Assembly: GCA_026120185.1 (NCBI GenBank)
Contig: JANUWF010001937.1
Location: forward strand, 310,001-374,000
Length of the DNA stretch: 64,000 nucleotides
Source: Voacanga thouarsii
Lineage: Eukaryota > Streptophyta > Magnoliopsida > Gentianales > Apocynaceae
Direction of reading: 5' to 3'
Shown: positions 22,991-33,530 of the stretch, one piece after another
Layout: every line of letters begins with the position of its first letter
How positions within the stretch are numbered: position 1 is the stretch's first letter
Notes under the pieces: model-generated
What the model was told of the DNA's origin: nothing
Database searches by the model: none
Seen by the model: only the letters and a program-made list of their open reading frames with translations
Program-made: the position numbers and the translations under genes

Positions 22991-23233
22991 TGTTCTTATT
23001 TTCTTTCCTAAATATTTTTCGTATTTAATCCTCAAGCTATCTCCCTAATTCCTCCTCAAGCAAAAATTACCATTTTGCCTTGCTTACTCAACAACCACAA
23101 TCGAGCCATCTAGGCTACAAATCACATATCCAAGGCACATAAAATCATATGAAAATATATTTATGCATACAAGAAAATATGATATGTATCCCAACCCCTT
23201 TACTCTATGGTTGGTTTTAGCTGGGGTTTCACA

Positions 23234-23344
23234 ACAGTAGCTAAGAAAGACGCATGAAAAGTCCAATTTGACTAAAATATAAATGGCCTAGGGCAAAAAG
23301 AAAAAAATTGAAAATGAAAATGATGTACAACTGCATAGTATTAT
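23234..23344 (-). pseudogene. Residual LINE segment between two LTRs
   Basis: Only 111 bp. The minus strand contains CPRPFIF followed by W-T-F-H-A-S-F, close to the 'RPFRF...W..H..F' block that lies between endonuclease and RT in plant LINEs, and it sits exactly where the LINE should resume after the solo LTR. It ends at the C LTR, so the endonuclease part is missing from the window. Confidence 0.5.
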
Positions 23345-23587
23345 TGAGAAACCGCACCTAAAGCCAACCTTAGAGTAAGGGGTTGGGATGCATATCATGT
23401 CATTCTACATAAAAATATACTTTTTGAATGATTTTATGTATTTTAGAATTGTAGTTTATAGGTTAAATGGCTTATTTATGCTTATTGGGTAGGAAGGGTA
23501 AAACGGTAATTTTGCTCGAGGTCAAAATAGGAAGATGACTTGAGGTTTAGATATGAAGAATATTTGGGTGATAAAATAAGAACAAGA

Positions 23588-23655
23588 GTTAGTGTGGTTA
23601 AGTGGTTAGAGCTTTGTGATATAATCTCTAAAGTCATAAGTTCAAATCCCTTCAC
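23588..23655 (+). other. tRNA-like box A/box B segment in the C LTR
   Basis: GTGTGGTTAAGTGGTTAGAGC followed by AAGTTCAAATCCC 30 nt later. Same relative position and strand as in the solo LTR and F. Box B here is nearly the Pol III consensus GGTTCAAATCC. Confidence 0.55.
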
Positions 23656-25258
23656 TTAAGTTTTATTCATGATTATCTAAACTATGTTTGAATTTTTTAT
23701 TTTCTTACATTCCTGAAAGATAGGAATGTTGTCTTAAGGGAGACTTGAAGATAATGTCTTGATCATGTGATTATGTCCTAAAAAGAATTCTACAGGAATT
23801 CTTGTTCCTTTAACTTCTCTAGCCTTGTCCTAACATCTTCATAATTTAAATTATCCATAATCCATTAATCTTTTCTTTTAATTCCAAAAAAATTATGTGA
23901 TAAGTCCCTAGCAATGGAATTCAAAAATCAGCTCTTGGGGATAGGGGATTACCGAAAATAGGGAGGAGAGTTAGGATTGGTTTCCATGGAAAATAAATCA
24001 CCATAGCTAGACTTTCAATCCTACCTTCATCTTGTTCATGAGTTAATAAAGGAAAAATCTGGAAATTTTCCAGAATTTGTGCAAGATGGTTTTCAAAAAA
24101 TTCAGCCAACATTCTTACCCATTTTTTGCCAGGAAAATGGTCATTTCATGTAAGGTTCAAGGCTGGAAAAACAAGGAATTTTCAGACTGCTCAATCTGCC
24201 CAAAAACCAGAAATTTTTCTTGCAGCAATTCGCTGCTTTTGATGCTGGAATTGAAGCCATCTTTTGGCCATCAAAGTAGCTAGAACTTCCTCTATTTTTC
24301 TTTAGAAAGAAGGCTGGAAAGCTACCATTAAAAGATCCTAAAACACCCCAGAAAAACAGCTACAAATCGGGCCAAAGAATGCAGAAAATTCTGCACCAAA
24401 AACCATCATCATTCGAAGCACCCTTGAAGCATTAAAACCAGGAAAAAATTCCAGCTTGATTTCTCAAGGCCAAGGCCAAAAATCACCACCCAAACCTTTG
24501 AAAATCAGACCCTGTTCAGCCATGGACTGAACACCATTGACCTCCATACTAACCTTAAGTGCTTGGACTGCATGATCACACCTCAAAAAGCTCCTTAGAT
24601 TACTCTATTCAAAATTCATTTGAACTTTAAACTAATTCCAGATTTTTTCTCCATTAAAGACACTCTTGTAGCAAGTGATTGAACAAGAAATTTCTCTACC
24701 ATTAGAGACCATTTTGGGCCAGCACTATAAGCTGAACAACTCTCCATTCTTTGCGTTAAACCAAGCTTGATCAGTCCTACACCATTGAAGAGCAAGAGAC
24801 CTCCCATGAACAACTACCATTAGCTAATCCTCTACCTTAAATAACTCCTCATTTTCCTCCATTTGAATTTCAAAAAAACTGATCCCTTCTCTCTCCTTCT
24901 AGCTGAAAACTGAAACTCCTATATACTCTAGGCCATTTGGCCAACAGCATTTCTAGCAAATCTCAAACAATTTTCTTTCAATTCTCCCAGGAACACCAAG
25001 AACACACACTTCACATCTTCAAGTCTAAACATATCCTAAACACCTCCAATCACTCTCAAATACTCCAGATCACTCCTACTTAATCCCTAGTTTTCATTTC
25101 TGGTCTTTATAATACGAAATCACGCAAACTAGAATTTTTGAACGGATCAAAACCAATTTTTTTTATTGAAGATTCCAAGAACATCAAGAGGTAAACTAAG
25201 AATAACCTTCATGTTCTTCCTTGTCAATTCAATTTTTAATGTACCATTCTAATGCTCT

Positions 25259-25261
<3 letters not shown>

Positions 25262-25333
<72 letters not shown>
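25262..25333. repeat. (CT)n microsatellite in the C LTR
   Basis: Thirty-six uninterrupted units, the longest of the three homologous tracts in this LTR family. Confidence 0.97.
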
Positions 25334-25334
<1 letters not shown>

Positions 25335-26028
25335 AAATGATGATGGCCAACCATGGCTGTTTTTTGGACATCAAAAGGCTCTCAATCGCGTGGACCTTCA
25401 CTAATCAAGAAATCTTCATCAAGTGATGTTCTATCAAGTATTTCTTCTTAAATCCTCCTTTTAATTTCTGAATTCATGTCTCTTAGATGTTGATAAGAAG
25501 ATTGAATATGAATGGGGGTTGAGTATATGTATATGGATGGAAGGGATAGAGTTAGGACATGAGAGATAGAATATATGAATAAGCTATAAGGATTTTTCTT
25601 TTGAATCAATAGATGTTCATCATGTTTAGTGAGATTTATTAATGTTTTGATGCATGATAAATGTTATGTCACCAATGGTGGTTAGGCTTTTATGTTTTTA
25701 TTTTTCATTGAGGTCATGAATGATGATTATGCCTAGTAGGAGATTGACCATGTGATAGTATGTGTTAATTCAAGTATATGTTCATGAATGGATTAGTTTA
25801 TTATTTGATGTTAGGGATTGTGTTCATGAATCTTTTCTTGCAATAGGGAATCATGGTAAAAGACTATTTTCTTTGTTAATTCTAAAATTATTTTTTAAAA
25901 CAAATTTTATTAATTTAATTATAATTATTGTAATATTTACTCGATAAGATCCAAAAACATTAGGAAGGTTTGGAATTAGAATATTAATTAAAACATTAAT
26001 ATTTTCACTAGTTAAATAAATAAAATCT

Positions 26029-26072
<44 letters not shown>

Positions 26073-27657
26073 AAATATTAGAATTAATTAATATCAAATG
26101 ACCTTGTGGATCACAATAATTAACTTTACTAAAACTTTTACCTGTATCTATAAATATTATTTATATTAAAATTTGTTAACTATTTGATAATTAAAATTAA
26201 GTATAATTTATTTATTATTAATTTCATTGGTTATTTATTATCTATTAATTAAAAATAAAAAATTATAGTGTAATTTATTATTTTTAATAATAGTACTATA
26301 TAAATATTACCATTTACCAATATTATTTTGGACATAGTATTATTCAATATTTAACACTAATTTATTTATTAGCAATAATACTCATAGTTATTATTTGAAA
26401 CTATAACTTATTATTATTTATTTTAGAACCCTTAGTTATTTTAACTCATCAAGCTAGATTTATTTTGTAAAATACTTTATCAACTAGTATTAAAGCCTAG
26501 GACATCATGGTCATGGTTAGTCATGGTTGTAATTAGTTGAACTAGGAATTATTTATGTAAGGCAGATATGGTCGAGATGTTATCTTATGCTTTGTGTTTA
26601 CCCCATGCGGGGTTAGGTTGACCTTGGAAAATCTTTGAATCCCAGAAGAGCAAAGGATCAAGGAAGTTCCTGCATGGAGTTTTTTGAAGACCAAATGTGG
26701 CAAGCCAACTTGTTGTATATGAGAATTTGTACTATAAAGCAATTATGGACAATTTTTCTTTTCGTTTAGTCAAGCAAGTTATTTAAAACTAAGCAAACAA
26801 TTTTACACAACACGCTAAACTCTTCATGAAACTCAACGTTGGTAAGAATTTTAGAAATCATAATTGTTATTTCCAAGTAAATCATTGTATGATCACTTTT
26901 TCTCCCAAGTGCATCAAACAATATTGAGTACTCAATAAGGATAGGCTACTAGGATTAGTCTTTGAAGGGTTAGGGTAAGTCTCTCAGTTGGTGATCACTT
27001 CTGAGGGGTGAGTCCTTCTCGGATAGGATGCCAGTCCGGTAGGTCATACAGGTCAGAGCTAGCAAGTTCAGTCAAGTTGATTGTATATTTCCGGAGTGGA
27101 CAACTGGTAAGTTTGGGTATAGAGATGGAAGAATATCTCACCTGGTAGGCTGTACACCTACCTTGTGTCAGTATGCTCAATGTATGGCATTCTGATCATT
27201 ATATTTCATGGGGCCCAATGTATGGTACTATGCTACCTCTTTTGAGTGGTGGTATTTATTGTGCACATATATGTTTTGGAAAGTAAAACACCACTCTTCA
27301 TTTATAACACATATTTAATGCTTGCAACACTTTCTTTTATGAAATATTTACAACTTGCATACATGAACTATTTTACCTGAAACACTTAAAGTACACACAG
27401 GCTTACTAAGATTTTTATCTCACCATCTTTTATACCATGTTTTCAGGTCGATCCTGCTACGAAGGTCATTAGCTAGATTATTGCCTATGCGTTGAAGACT
27501 CTCTGTTATTTTTCCTATGTATTGCTTTTGAGAGACAATAACAGACATGTACTTTTGAATTTGTTCATGTATTGCTGGGTTGTAATAAGTTTAAGTTTGA
27601 AGTATTTCTTTTATTTTATTTTGTGTCCTCGTTATAAAGACCCATTGTCCTGTGGAC

Positions 27658-27671
27658 GGGGCGACATCCCC
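27658..27671 (+). other. Conserved LTR hairpin GGGGCGACATCCCC
   Basis: Identical to 18851-18864 (reverse) and 63892-63905, 34 nt before the LTR end. Confidence 0.6.
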
Positions 27672-27707
27672 AACCCTAATGGAGCATAGTTAGTGGGGTG
27701 TTACAAG

Positions 27708-27721
27708 TGGTATCAGAGACC
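27708..27721 (+). promoter_or_regulatory. Primer binding site of element C (initiator tRNA-Met)
   Basis: TGGTATCAGAGACC, two bases after the LTR, complementary to the 3' end of plant initiator tRNA-Met over the first 11 bases. Confidence 0.9.
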
Positions 27722-27805
27722 AAGGTTTAGGCAAATATTGATAGTATATACTTTATTTTATTAAGGTTAAATATTTTGACTAACTTGGCTTGTTTGTGCT
27801 GGAGG

Positions 27806-28284
27806 ATGGTTAGAATGATTAGAACTGCGAGGAATGGGCAACAATGGCATCTACCCATCCATATCAACCTGGAAGATTTATCAGTACCTCAGCCTGCACC
27901 GTAGCCCGCACCACAGCCAATCATACTTTTGGACAAGAGCAATAATGACGAGGTTCAGATTATTGAGCCACCTCTAATACCTGTAATAGACTTAGTTACT
28001 GATAGTGAAGATGAAGAAATTGACATGGAATATGTCCCACTCCCACCTAGCCCCGTGATTGATTTGACTGCGGATAGTGATGACCTGGGGGAGATAGATT
28101 ATGAATCTCCCTTAGACCTTCCTTTGTACCCCCACCCAATAAGGTTGAAACCGGGGAGAGTTTTAAGAGACCTAGGAAGGAGCCAATGGACTATGGATTC
28201 ATGAATGGGGCTGGGATAGAATTTTCTAGGAATTCTGGGGGATGGTTATATGATGCTAACTTTGAAGACTCTGATGACGATTAG
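27806..28284 (+). pseudogene. Acidic ORF upstream of gag in element C
   Basis: An ATG at 27806 about 85 bp after the PBS opens a frame that runs, through one TAG at 27902 (CAG-to-TAG type), into a Pro- and Asp/Glu-rich sequence: NDEVQIIEPPLIPVIDLVTD, SEDEEIDMEYVP, PVIDLTADSDDLGEIDYESP. After one frameshift near 28180 it continues to FEDSDDD and a stop at 28282. Restored length would be about 160 residues. Two copies of a V-I-D-L-x-x-D-S-(D/E)-D motif show an internal repeat. It is separate from gag, whose ATG is 274 bp further on. I do not recognise a named family; V-I-D-L and D-S-D-D runs recall SUMO-interacting motifs, which is inference only. Confidence 0.6.
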
Positions 28285-28557
28285 AGAGGTTGGGTTCGGT
28301 TATGCTTAGGACGTTTTATTTACAGCTTTCAATAAACTTCTATGCTAAGGGGTCTATTCATATTTATTGCTTTATTTCAAAATTTATGCAAATAAGAGTA
28401 CTTGGGGCACTCTAAATCTTGAGAAAAATCTATATGCCATTCTTTATACAAAATTTGCATTTGATTTTCTTTTGCTTAAACTTGAATATGGATGCATGCT
28501 TGATTTAAATGTTTTAAACTTTGATGCATAAACTTATTATCTGGGGTATGGTTTAGA

Positions 28558-29670
28558 ATGGCACCCAAGCATCGTGTAGCCACATCCAGCAGGAGAATTC
28601 TTGAGGCAAAGGTTGTGACACTGGAGTTCGATACAATGTAATTGCCATCACCAGACCGGGGAATTGAGAATGAACTGGAGCTGGAAATGGGATCGGAAGA
28701 ACTAGTAAGTGTAACGATTGGGCAAGCGTTCCACCAAATGGCTGAGATTTTGCAAACCCTGACTAAGCAGAGGAATCCAAAGGGGGAAGATGAAGCACTA
28801 GAGTGGTTCCTAAAATTTCAACCACCCATCTTCTTGGGAGAAGTGGAGCAAGATCAGAAGACGGAGTAGTGGGTGGAACAGATGGAGGATATCTTTGCTA
28901 TGCTTCAATACACTAAAAAGCAAATGGTGAAATTTGCTGCATTTCAGCTGAGGGGCCTAGCTTGGGCATGGTGGCAATGAGTTCAAGATGACTGGGAGAT
29001 GATCGATCAGGACTGGACATGGGCCAACTTCGTGGAGGAATTAAGAGCTAAATATATCCCTCAATGGATAGTAGAGAAAAGGGAAGATAAATTCTAGAAT
29101 CTGAAGTAAGAGGGTATAACAATGGCACAGTATATGGCACGTTTTACTCAGTTGTCGAAGTACTACAAAAGGCTGGTGGATACCAAGCAAAACAGAACAA
29201 GAAAATTTGTCAAGGGGTTGAGGTAGGAGTTATGACGGGCATTAGCACCCTCTCCACCAACGACTTATTCAGGGGCCGTGGATGCAACGACCTAGACTGT
29301 GAATGAGGATCGCAGCAAGTTGGTACCAAGACCTTTCTTGCCGCAAAGACAACCGCCGAGACCCTTCCAAAGGCAGCAACCCAATAAGCGGCCTACCATC
29401 TAGCTATGGCAGAACCAAGGAAAGTAAGTACGAATGACACCAGCTGGTCCTGCTCATAATCTTCCATTATGCCGACATTGCGGGAAAAGGGCCATATGGA
29501 GAAAAATTGTTCGTCCCAAGGAGTTGAGTGAAAATGCTACCACTGCAGAGACCCGAATCATCTGCAAAACTCCTGCCCTAAACTTCTTCGAATCGGGCAA
29601 GGAAACCCGACTCAGACAGCGGGAGCCAATCGAGCTAATGCTGCGAAAGCCTCCGGAAGTGGAACTCAAA
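28558..29670 (+). pseudogene. Gypsy gag (capsid and nucleocapsid), decayed
   Basis: The ATG at 28558 (MAPKHRVATSSRR) fits a plant Gypsy gag start. The retrotransposon gag domain (PF03732-like) follows: ALEWFLKFQPPIFLG, WVEQMEDIFAMLQYTKKQMV, FAAFQLRGLAWAWWQ, WANFVEELRAKYIPQW, MAQYMARFTQLSKYY, RKFVKGLR. Near the end come a first Cys pair CRHCGK (29470-29487) and, after a frameshift, a CX2CX4HX4C knuckle CYHCRDPNHLQNSC (29535-29576). The product would build the virus-like particle and bind the genomic RNA. About nine in-frame stops interrupt it, most where Gln, Arg or Trp is expected (28638, 28867, 28978, 29097, 29106), plus one frameshift before the knuckle. It lies in tandem with pol. Confidence 0.85.
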
Positions 29671-29677
29671 AGCCGTA

Positions 29678-30161
29678 GGTGAAAGCAAAGGTTTTCGCTC
29701 TTAACCGTGAGGAGGTTGGAGTAGATGCAGCGGTGTTGGAAGGTACGTTTACTATCCAAGGTTATTTCGTTAATGTATTAATAGACCCTGGATCTACCTA
29801 TTCCTATTTAAACAAGAATTGTGCATATCATCTGAATTAGGATGGAGTAGAACTACCTTTTACTTTGTTGGTGAGTACATCCTTGGGGAAAATGGTGCAA
29901 GCGGATCGGTGTGTGCAGAATTGCAAGATTGAAGTGAGGAGAGAAAGCTTGGAGGGAGATTTGATAGTCTTAGCTATTGATGACTATGACTTGATTTTGG
30001 GTATAGATTGGCTAGCTAAGCATGGGGCTAGAGTAGACTGTAAGAATAAGTCTGTTCAGTTCATTAGACCAGGATGCGATGTGTTGGAGTTCAATGGCAA
30101 GAGAGTAAAAGGGTTGAAGTTTTTAATAGCTAGAGCAAAAGTTCAAAAATTGTTGAAGTAA
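29678..30161 (+). pseudogene. Gypsy pol: aspartic protease
   Basis: Reads VFALNREEVGVDAAVLEGTF, then VLIDPGSTYSYLN, the retropepsin active site with Asp at 29784-29786 (family D-S-G-A-T; Ser is Pro here), then the second half LAIDDYDLILGIDWLAKHGA, the conserved I-L-G-x-D-W-L flap-proximal block. One stop at 29838 and one at 30159. It would cleave Gag-Pol. Same frame as the RT that follows. Confidence 0.88.
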
Positions 30162-31005
30162 GGATGTCAAGGATATTTGGCCTATGTGATAAATAAGTCA
30201 AAGGATCAGTGCACCCTCGAAGATACTGAGGTGGTAAGGGATTTTCCCGACGTGTTCCCTATACAACTCACTTCTCTACCTCCTAACCAAGCAGTTGAGT
30301 TCACTGTTGATCTAGTCCCAAGAGCGGAACCAGTATCTCGAACCCCATATCGGATGGCACCGGTAGAGCTAAAAGAATTGAAGGAGCAGCTGGAAGAGTT
30401 GGTCAGGCAAGGTTACATCAAACCTAGCATGTCACCCTAGGGAGAACCAGTGCTATTTATGAAGAAGAAGAATGAGACCTTGAGGATATGTATTGACTAT
30501 CGAGGCTTAAACAACCTGACTATGAAGAATAAGTATCCTATACCATTAATTGACAAACTATTTGAACAGTTGCAAGGTTCCAGCTGTTATTCCGAATTGG
30601 ATTTGAGGCAAGGATACTATCAAGTAAGGATAGAAGATGAGAATATTCCCAAGACGACTTTCAACACAAGATATGGTCACTATGAGTTTGTGGTAATGCC
30701 TTTCAGGGTATCCAATGCACCAGCAGTATTTATGGATTTGATGCATCAAGTTTTCCAACCCTACTTGGACAAGTTCATGATGGTCTTCATCAACAACATA
30801 CTTATATACTCTAAGAATCCTGAGGATCATACAGAACATTTGAAGTTGGTATTGGAAAAGCTAAGGGAGCACAATCTTTATGCCAAATTTAGCAAGTGCG
30901 AGTTTTGGCTAGATAGTGTATTTTTTCTTGGCCATGTGGTAACCAAGGATGAAATCAAGGTAGACCCAACAAATTCTTTTAACCATGGATGGAATTGGGC
31001 CAGAT
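30162..31005 (+). pseudogene. Gypsy pol: reverse transcriptase, truncated, catalytic Asp lost
   Basis: Blocks in order: VVRDFPDVFP, ELKEQLEELVRQGYIKPSMS then a TAG in place of Trp (30438), [86 protein letters not shown]. The catalytic pair of the F-I-D-D box is N-N (GAC/GAT to AAC, 30792-30797) and PFG is PFR, both G-to-A changes, so it is dead even apart from the stop. After NWAR (about 31004) the frame closes and RNase H and integrase never appear. It would copy genomic RNA into DNA in the particle. Confidence 0.9.
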
Positions 31006-31035
31006 AGTCTATTCAGTTCATTAGACCATGGATGC

Positions 31036-31720
31036 ATTTATACATCTCAAATTCTTTTTCAAATTTTGGAGAGAAAATCACAAGTATGGTTAAATATGAT
31101 ATGTAGATAAGAATTTTGTTGGGCAATCAATTCATGTCAAAATTCCTTAAACAAAAATTCATTTTGGCAAAAGTCTTAAACCCATCATCAATAATCCATA
31201 TCGCATATCGAGACCACAAATCTACAATAACACGCAAATATGACCACAACATATTCCATGCCGACAAAAAACATTAGGTAGGGTGTACATCCCTCCTGAG
31301 AGGATACCCTACTATCCCTCTCATACATAGACTGGATGTCCCACGTCCGTCCTCCAATTCCCTTTTGGATACTGTGTTGCTAACTAAGAACCCGGGTCAA
31401 CTACTAGGACTATCGCCCAATTTGGAAAAAATAGTTTTCTGAAGATGGCCAATCAATCGGAATCCTCTCTTATTCTAACAAAAGCTAGTCCAATAATCTC
31501 ACCCCTTGAGTACTCAAGTTTATAACAAATCCGTTCAAGAAATTCCCATTCCGATATGGAACATACAATTTCATTTCCAAAATATTGCTCAAGTCCTCAA
31601 AACCTTACATTGTTTGAAATTCAACCTAGCCTTCAACCCAAAATCGTATTTTCTTCCCAATGTTTCCAAAACTAAAATTCCTACATCCGTCCTATCTATA
31701 TTTGTTCAAGGCATAATAAA
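31036..31720 (-). repeat. LTR fragment Z, left part
   Basis: AT-rich sequence followed by a structured block (about 31290-31500, with 'tgagaggataccctacta' and a 'gagtactcaa' element) reminiscent in layout of the C-family LTR read in reverse, but not alignable to it throughout. It is split by Copia B and continues at 40817. The left end is not an LTR terminus; it abuts element C. No gene. The 31506-31772 frame is incidental. Confidence 0.45.
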
Positions 31721-33515
31721 TGTTAGAAAGTATGCCCTCAAAGACTATGTATTCTGTGTAAATAAATTGTAATAAAATATTTATTCATTTAATTTAGTTT
31801 GTTTCTTATATTATCAAACATTTAAAGGTCCAAGTATGGCAAGTAATGGTCAATGTGTTAGTTCGTTCTTCACAGTAAGGTATAAACCATTGATACTTGT
31901 CATATAAGTAAAATTGAGTTCTTAGTCATTTGATGGAACTGGGCATTTCATCAAGGTAAGAATATTTTGCCATGATTTCCAATGAGCAATGGTTTACCTT
32001 GAATCTGTGAGTAATTCACTCACATCATAGGCATAAGTATATTTCGAATACGTAGGACTGGACCTGTAGTAGTGGTCTCTCTTAAAGTACAATAATTATA
32101 GAAACTATACTACTACTACTATAGCGTGGACGGATACTTTCATACGTGAGTATGAGTTGGTGGTCTGGCGAAAGTAGGATTTTATATTTTGATGTATATT
32201 GGTGATATTTCTTTTGTGAGATCAATATTCTTATATGTTGGATGTATTACTCTAGTTAGTTAAAACGGACTCATGCAACAGAATTTCTATTCTTCCCTTA
32301 GTGAAGTTCAATCATCCCCTTGTGATTGTTCGGGATAATCTAAATGATCTAGGGCCCTGGAAACGTGACTTTAGAATGTGTGTTTTTTGGGTAGCTTCCA
32401 ATGATAAGAAAGTACATTCAAATGAGTCATGGATTATCAGACTAGAGATCTAAGGATGGTAGATATCTTTGAGATGGGTGTTAGTACATTTATTCCGTCT
32501 CATTGATGGGTGTTACATAGAGGGGGTATTTGCATCATTTCACCTGTAGGTCGGAGACATTGCTTTATCAATATTATTCTTGGGGCCAATATTTCTATAT
32601 GGTTATAAATGGAAATATTTAAAATGATAAAATGTAGCTATTTAATAGTAAAGGCATTTTGATTATTTTAGTAGCCATAAATAATATGTCTCTTGGTCCC
32701 CGGAGTAGCTCAAGTTACCTTGGTATTATTAAGACACAATCCGGGCTTGATGGATAATTATTTGCAAGAGAAATAAAATTTATTTTAAGAGTCCAATTAG
32801 AATTAAAATTTATTTTAGTAGGCATGAATAATATGTCTATTGGGTTTTTAATATGGCCCAGAGAAGATAATTAATAAATTAAGATAATTGGGTTGGAATA
32901 AATTAATTAATTGGGTTGATATATGTTGACATATATTAAGAATCTAATTAAAATTAATTAATTTGTCTTGGGTATTTAACGAAGCCCAGAAAAGATAATT
33001 AATTAATTAAGAGAATTGGGCTAGTCTTGCGCTGTTTTTCTTAGCACAACACCTAGCCCAATTGGGCTTTGTGATTTCGGCCATTAGGGCTTCCAGGCTG
33101 GCCAAAACATGTAGGGAAAAAAACAAGCATTGTGTAATTTTTAATCAAAGTGTGCTGCCTCCTCTTGGTTTTCTCTTTCACATTCTTTCTCTTCCTTATC
33201 TTTGGTAGAGTGTTTTTATCCTAGAAAGGAGCTCTCACCAAGCTAACACCTAGAGTAAGGTAGATTCATGATCTAGAAGACGAAGAGAAGAAGTTTGGAG
33301 ACTCTTAATGTGTAGGAGTAGAAGATTGGCGAGAGTTCCAGTTGAACCACGGGGGCCTCCTTCTCCCCTTCCAACACAAATTCCAGCGCAACCTGACCCC
33401 TTGTTGGTTAATCCGTGACCAATAAAGGAAAATAAGTTCTCTCTACTAGATGTGGCTCAAAAAACTAAAAAAATTCTCTGCGTTTTTCCTTTGATAGTTT
33501 TCCATAATTCCTTCA
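31721..33515 (+). repeat. 5' LTR of Copia B
   Basis: TGTTAGAAAGTATGCC...ATTCCTTCA, 1,795 bp, alignable end to end with 39037-40811. The inner third has a repeated 'agaattaattaatt...cttggatatttaa' theme (about 32810-33010), an internal near-duplication. Confidence 0.93.
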
Positions 33516-33517
33516 AG

Positions 33518-33530
33518 TGGTATCAGAGTC
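33518..33530 (+). promoter_or_regulatory. Primer binding site of Copia B (initiator tRNA-Met)
   Basis: TGGTATCAGAGTC, two bases after the LTR. Confidence 0.9.

Larger units (their letters stand above)
18818..23233 (-). mobile_element. 4.4 kb solo LTR of the C/F Gypsy family
   Basis: The minus strand starts TGTGAAACCCC at 23233 and ends GTGTTACA at 18818. It aligns in reverse with the LTRs of elements C and F (shared starts, tRNA-like block, CT tract, 'gagtactcaat' block, conserved hairpin, end). No PBS follows the 3' end: the sequence beyond 18818 is LINE coding. Flanks are acaat (18813-18817) and acagt (23234-23238), a 5-bp target duplication with one mismatch, so both ends are real and this is a solo LTR inside the LINE. 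4.4 kb is unusually long for an LTR. Confidence 0.85.
23345..27705 (+). repeat. 5' LTR of element C
   Basis: It starts TGAGAAACCGC and ends GGTGTTACA, 4.36 kb. Sub-regions in order: conserved 5' block (ccaaccttagagtaagg), tRNA-like block, Phe/Ser-codon-like zone (about 23900-25100), CT tract, very AT-rich zone with a (TA)n run near 26037, GC-richer structured block (about 26930-27240), hairpin and end. It aligns along its length with the solo LTR (reverse) and the F LTR, but with strong divergence. TATA-like signals in the AT-rich zone are too many to pick one. Confidence 0.85.
23345..31035 (+). mobile_element. Element C: Ty3/Gypsy retrotransposon, 3'-truncated
   Basis: 5' LTR, PBS for initiator tRNA-Met, an acidic upstream ORF, gag, protease and RT are present in the plus direction. 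The element stops soon after the RT palm; RNase H, integrase and the 3' LTR are missing, and the sequence passes into fragment Z. Because the 3' LTR is lost, the target duplication cannot be checked. The RT and gag style suits a plant Gypsy chromovirus such as the Tekay/Del group, but the missing integrase C-terminus leaves that open. Confidence 0.85.

Noticed and set aside
31506..31772. Plus-strand frame of 88 codons
   Set aside because: It crosses from fragment Z into the Copia B LTR start; not conserved.
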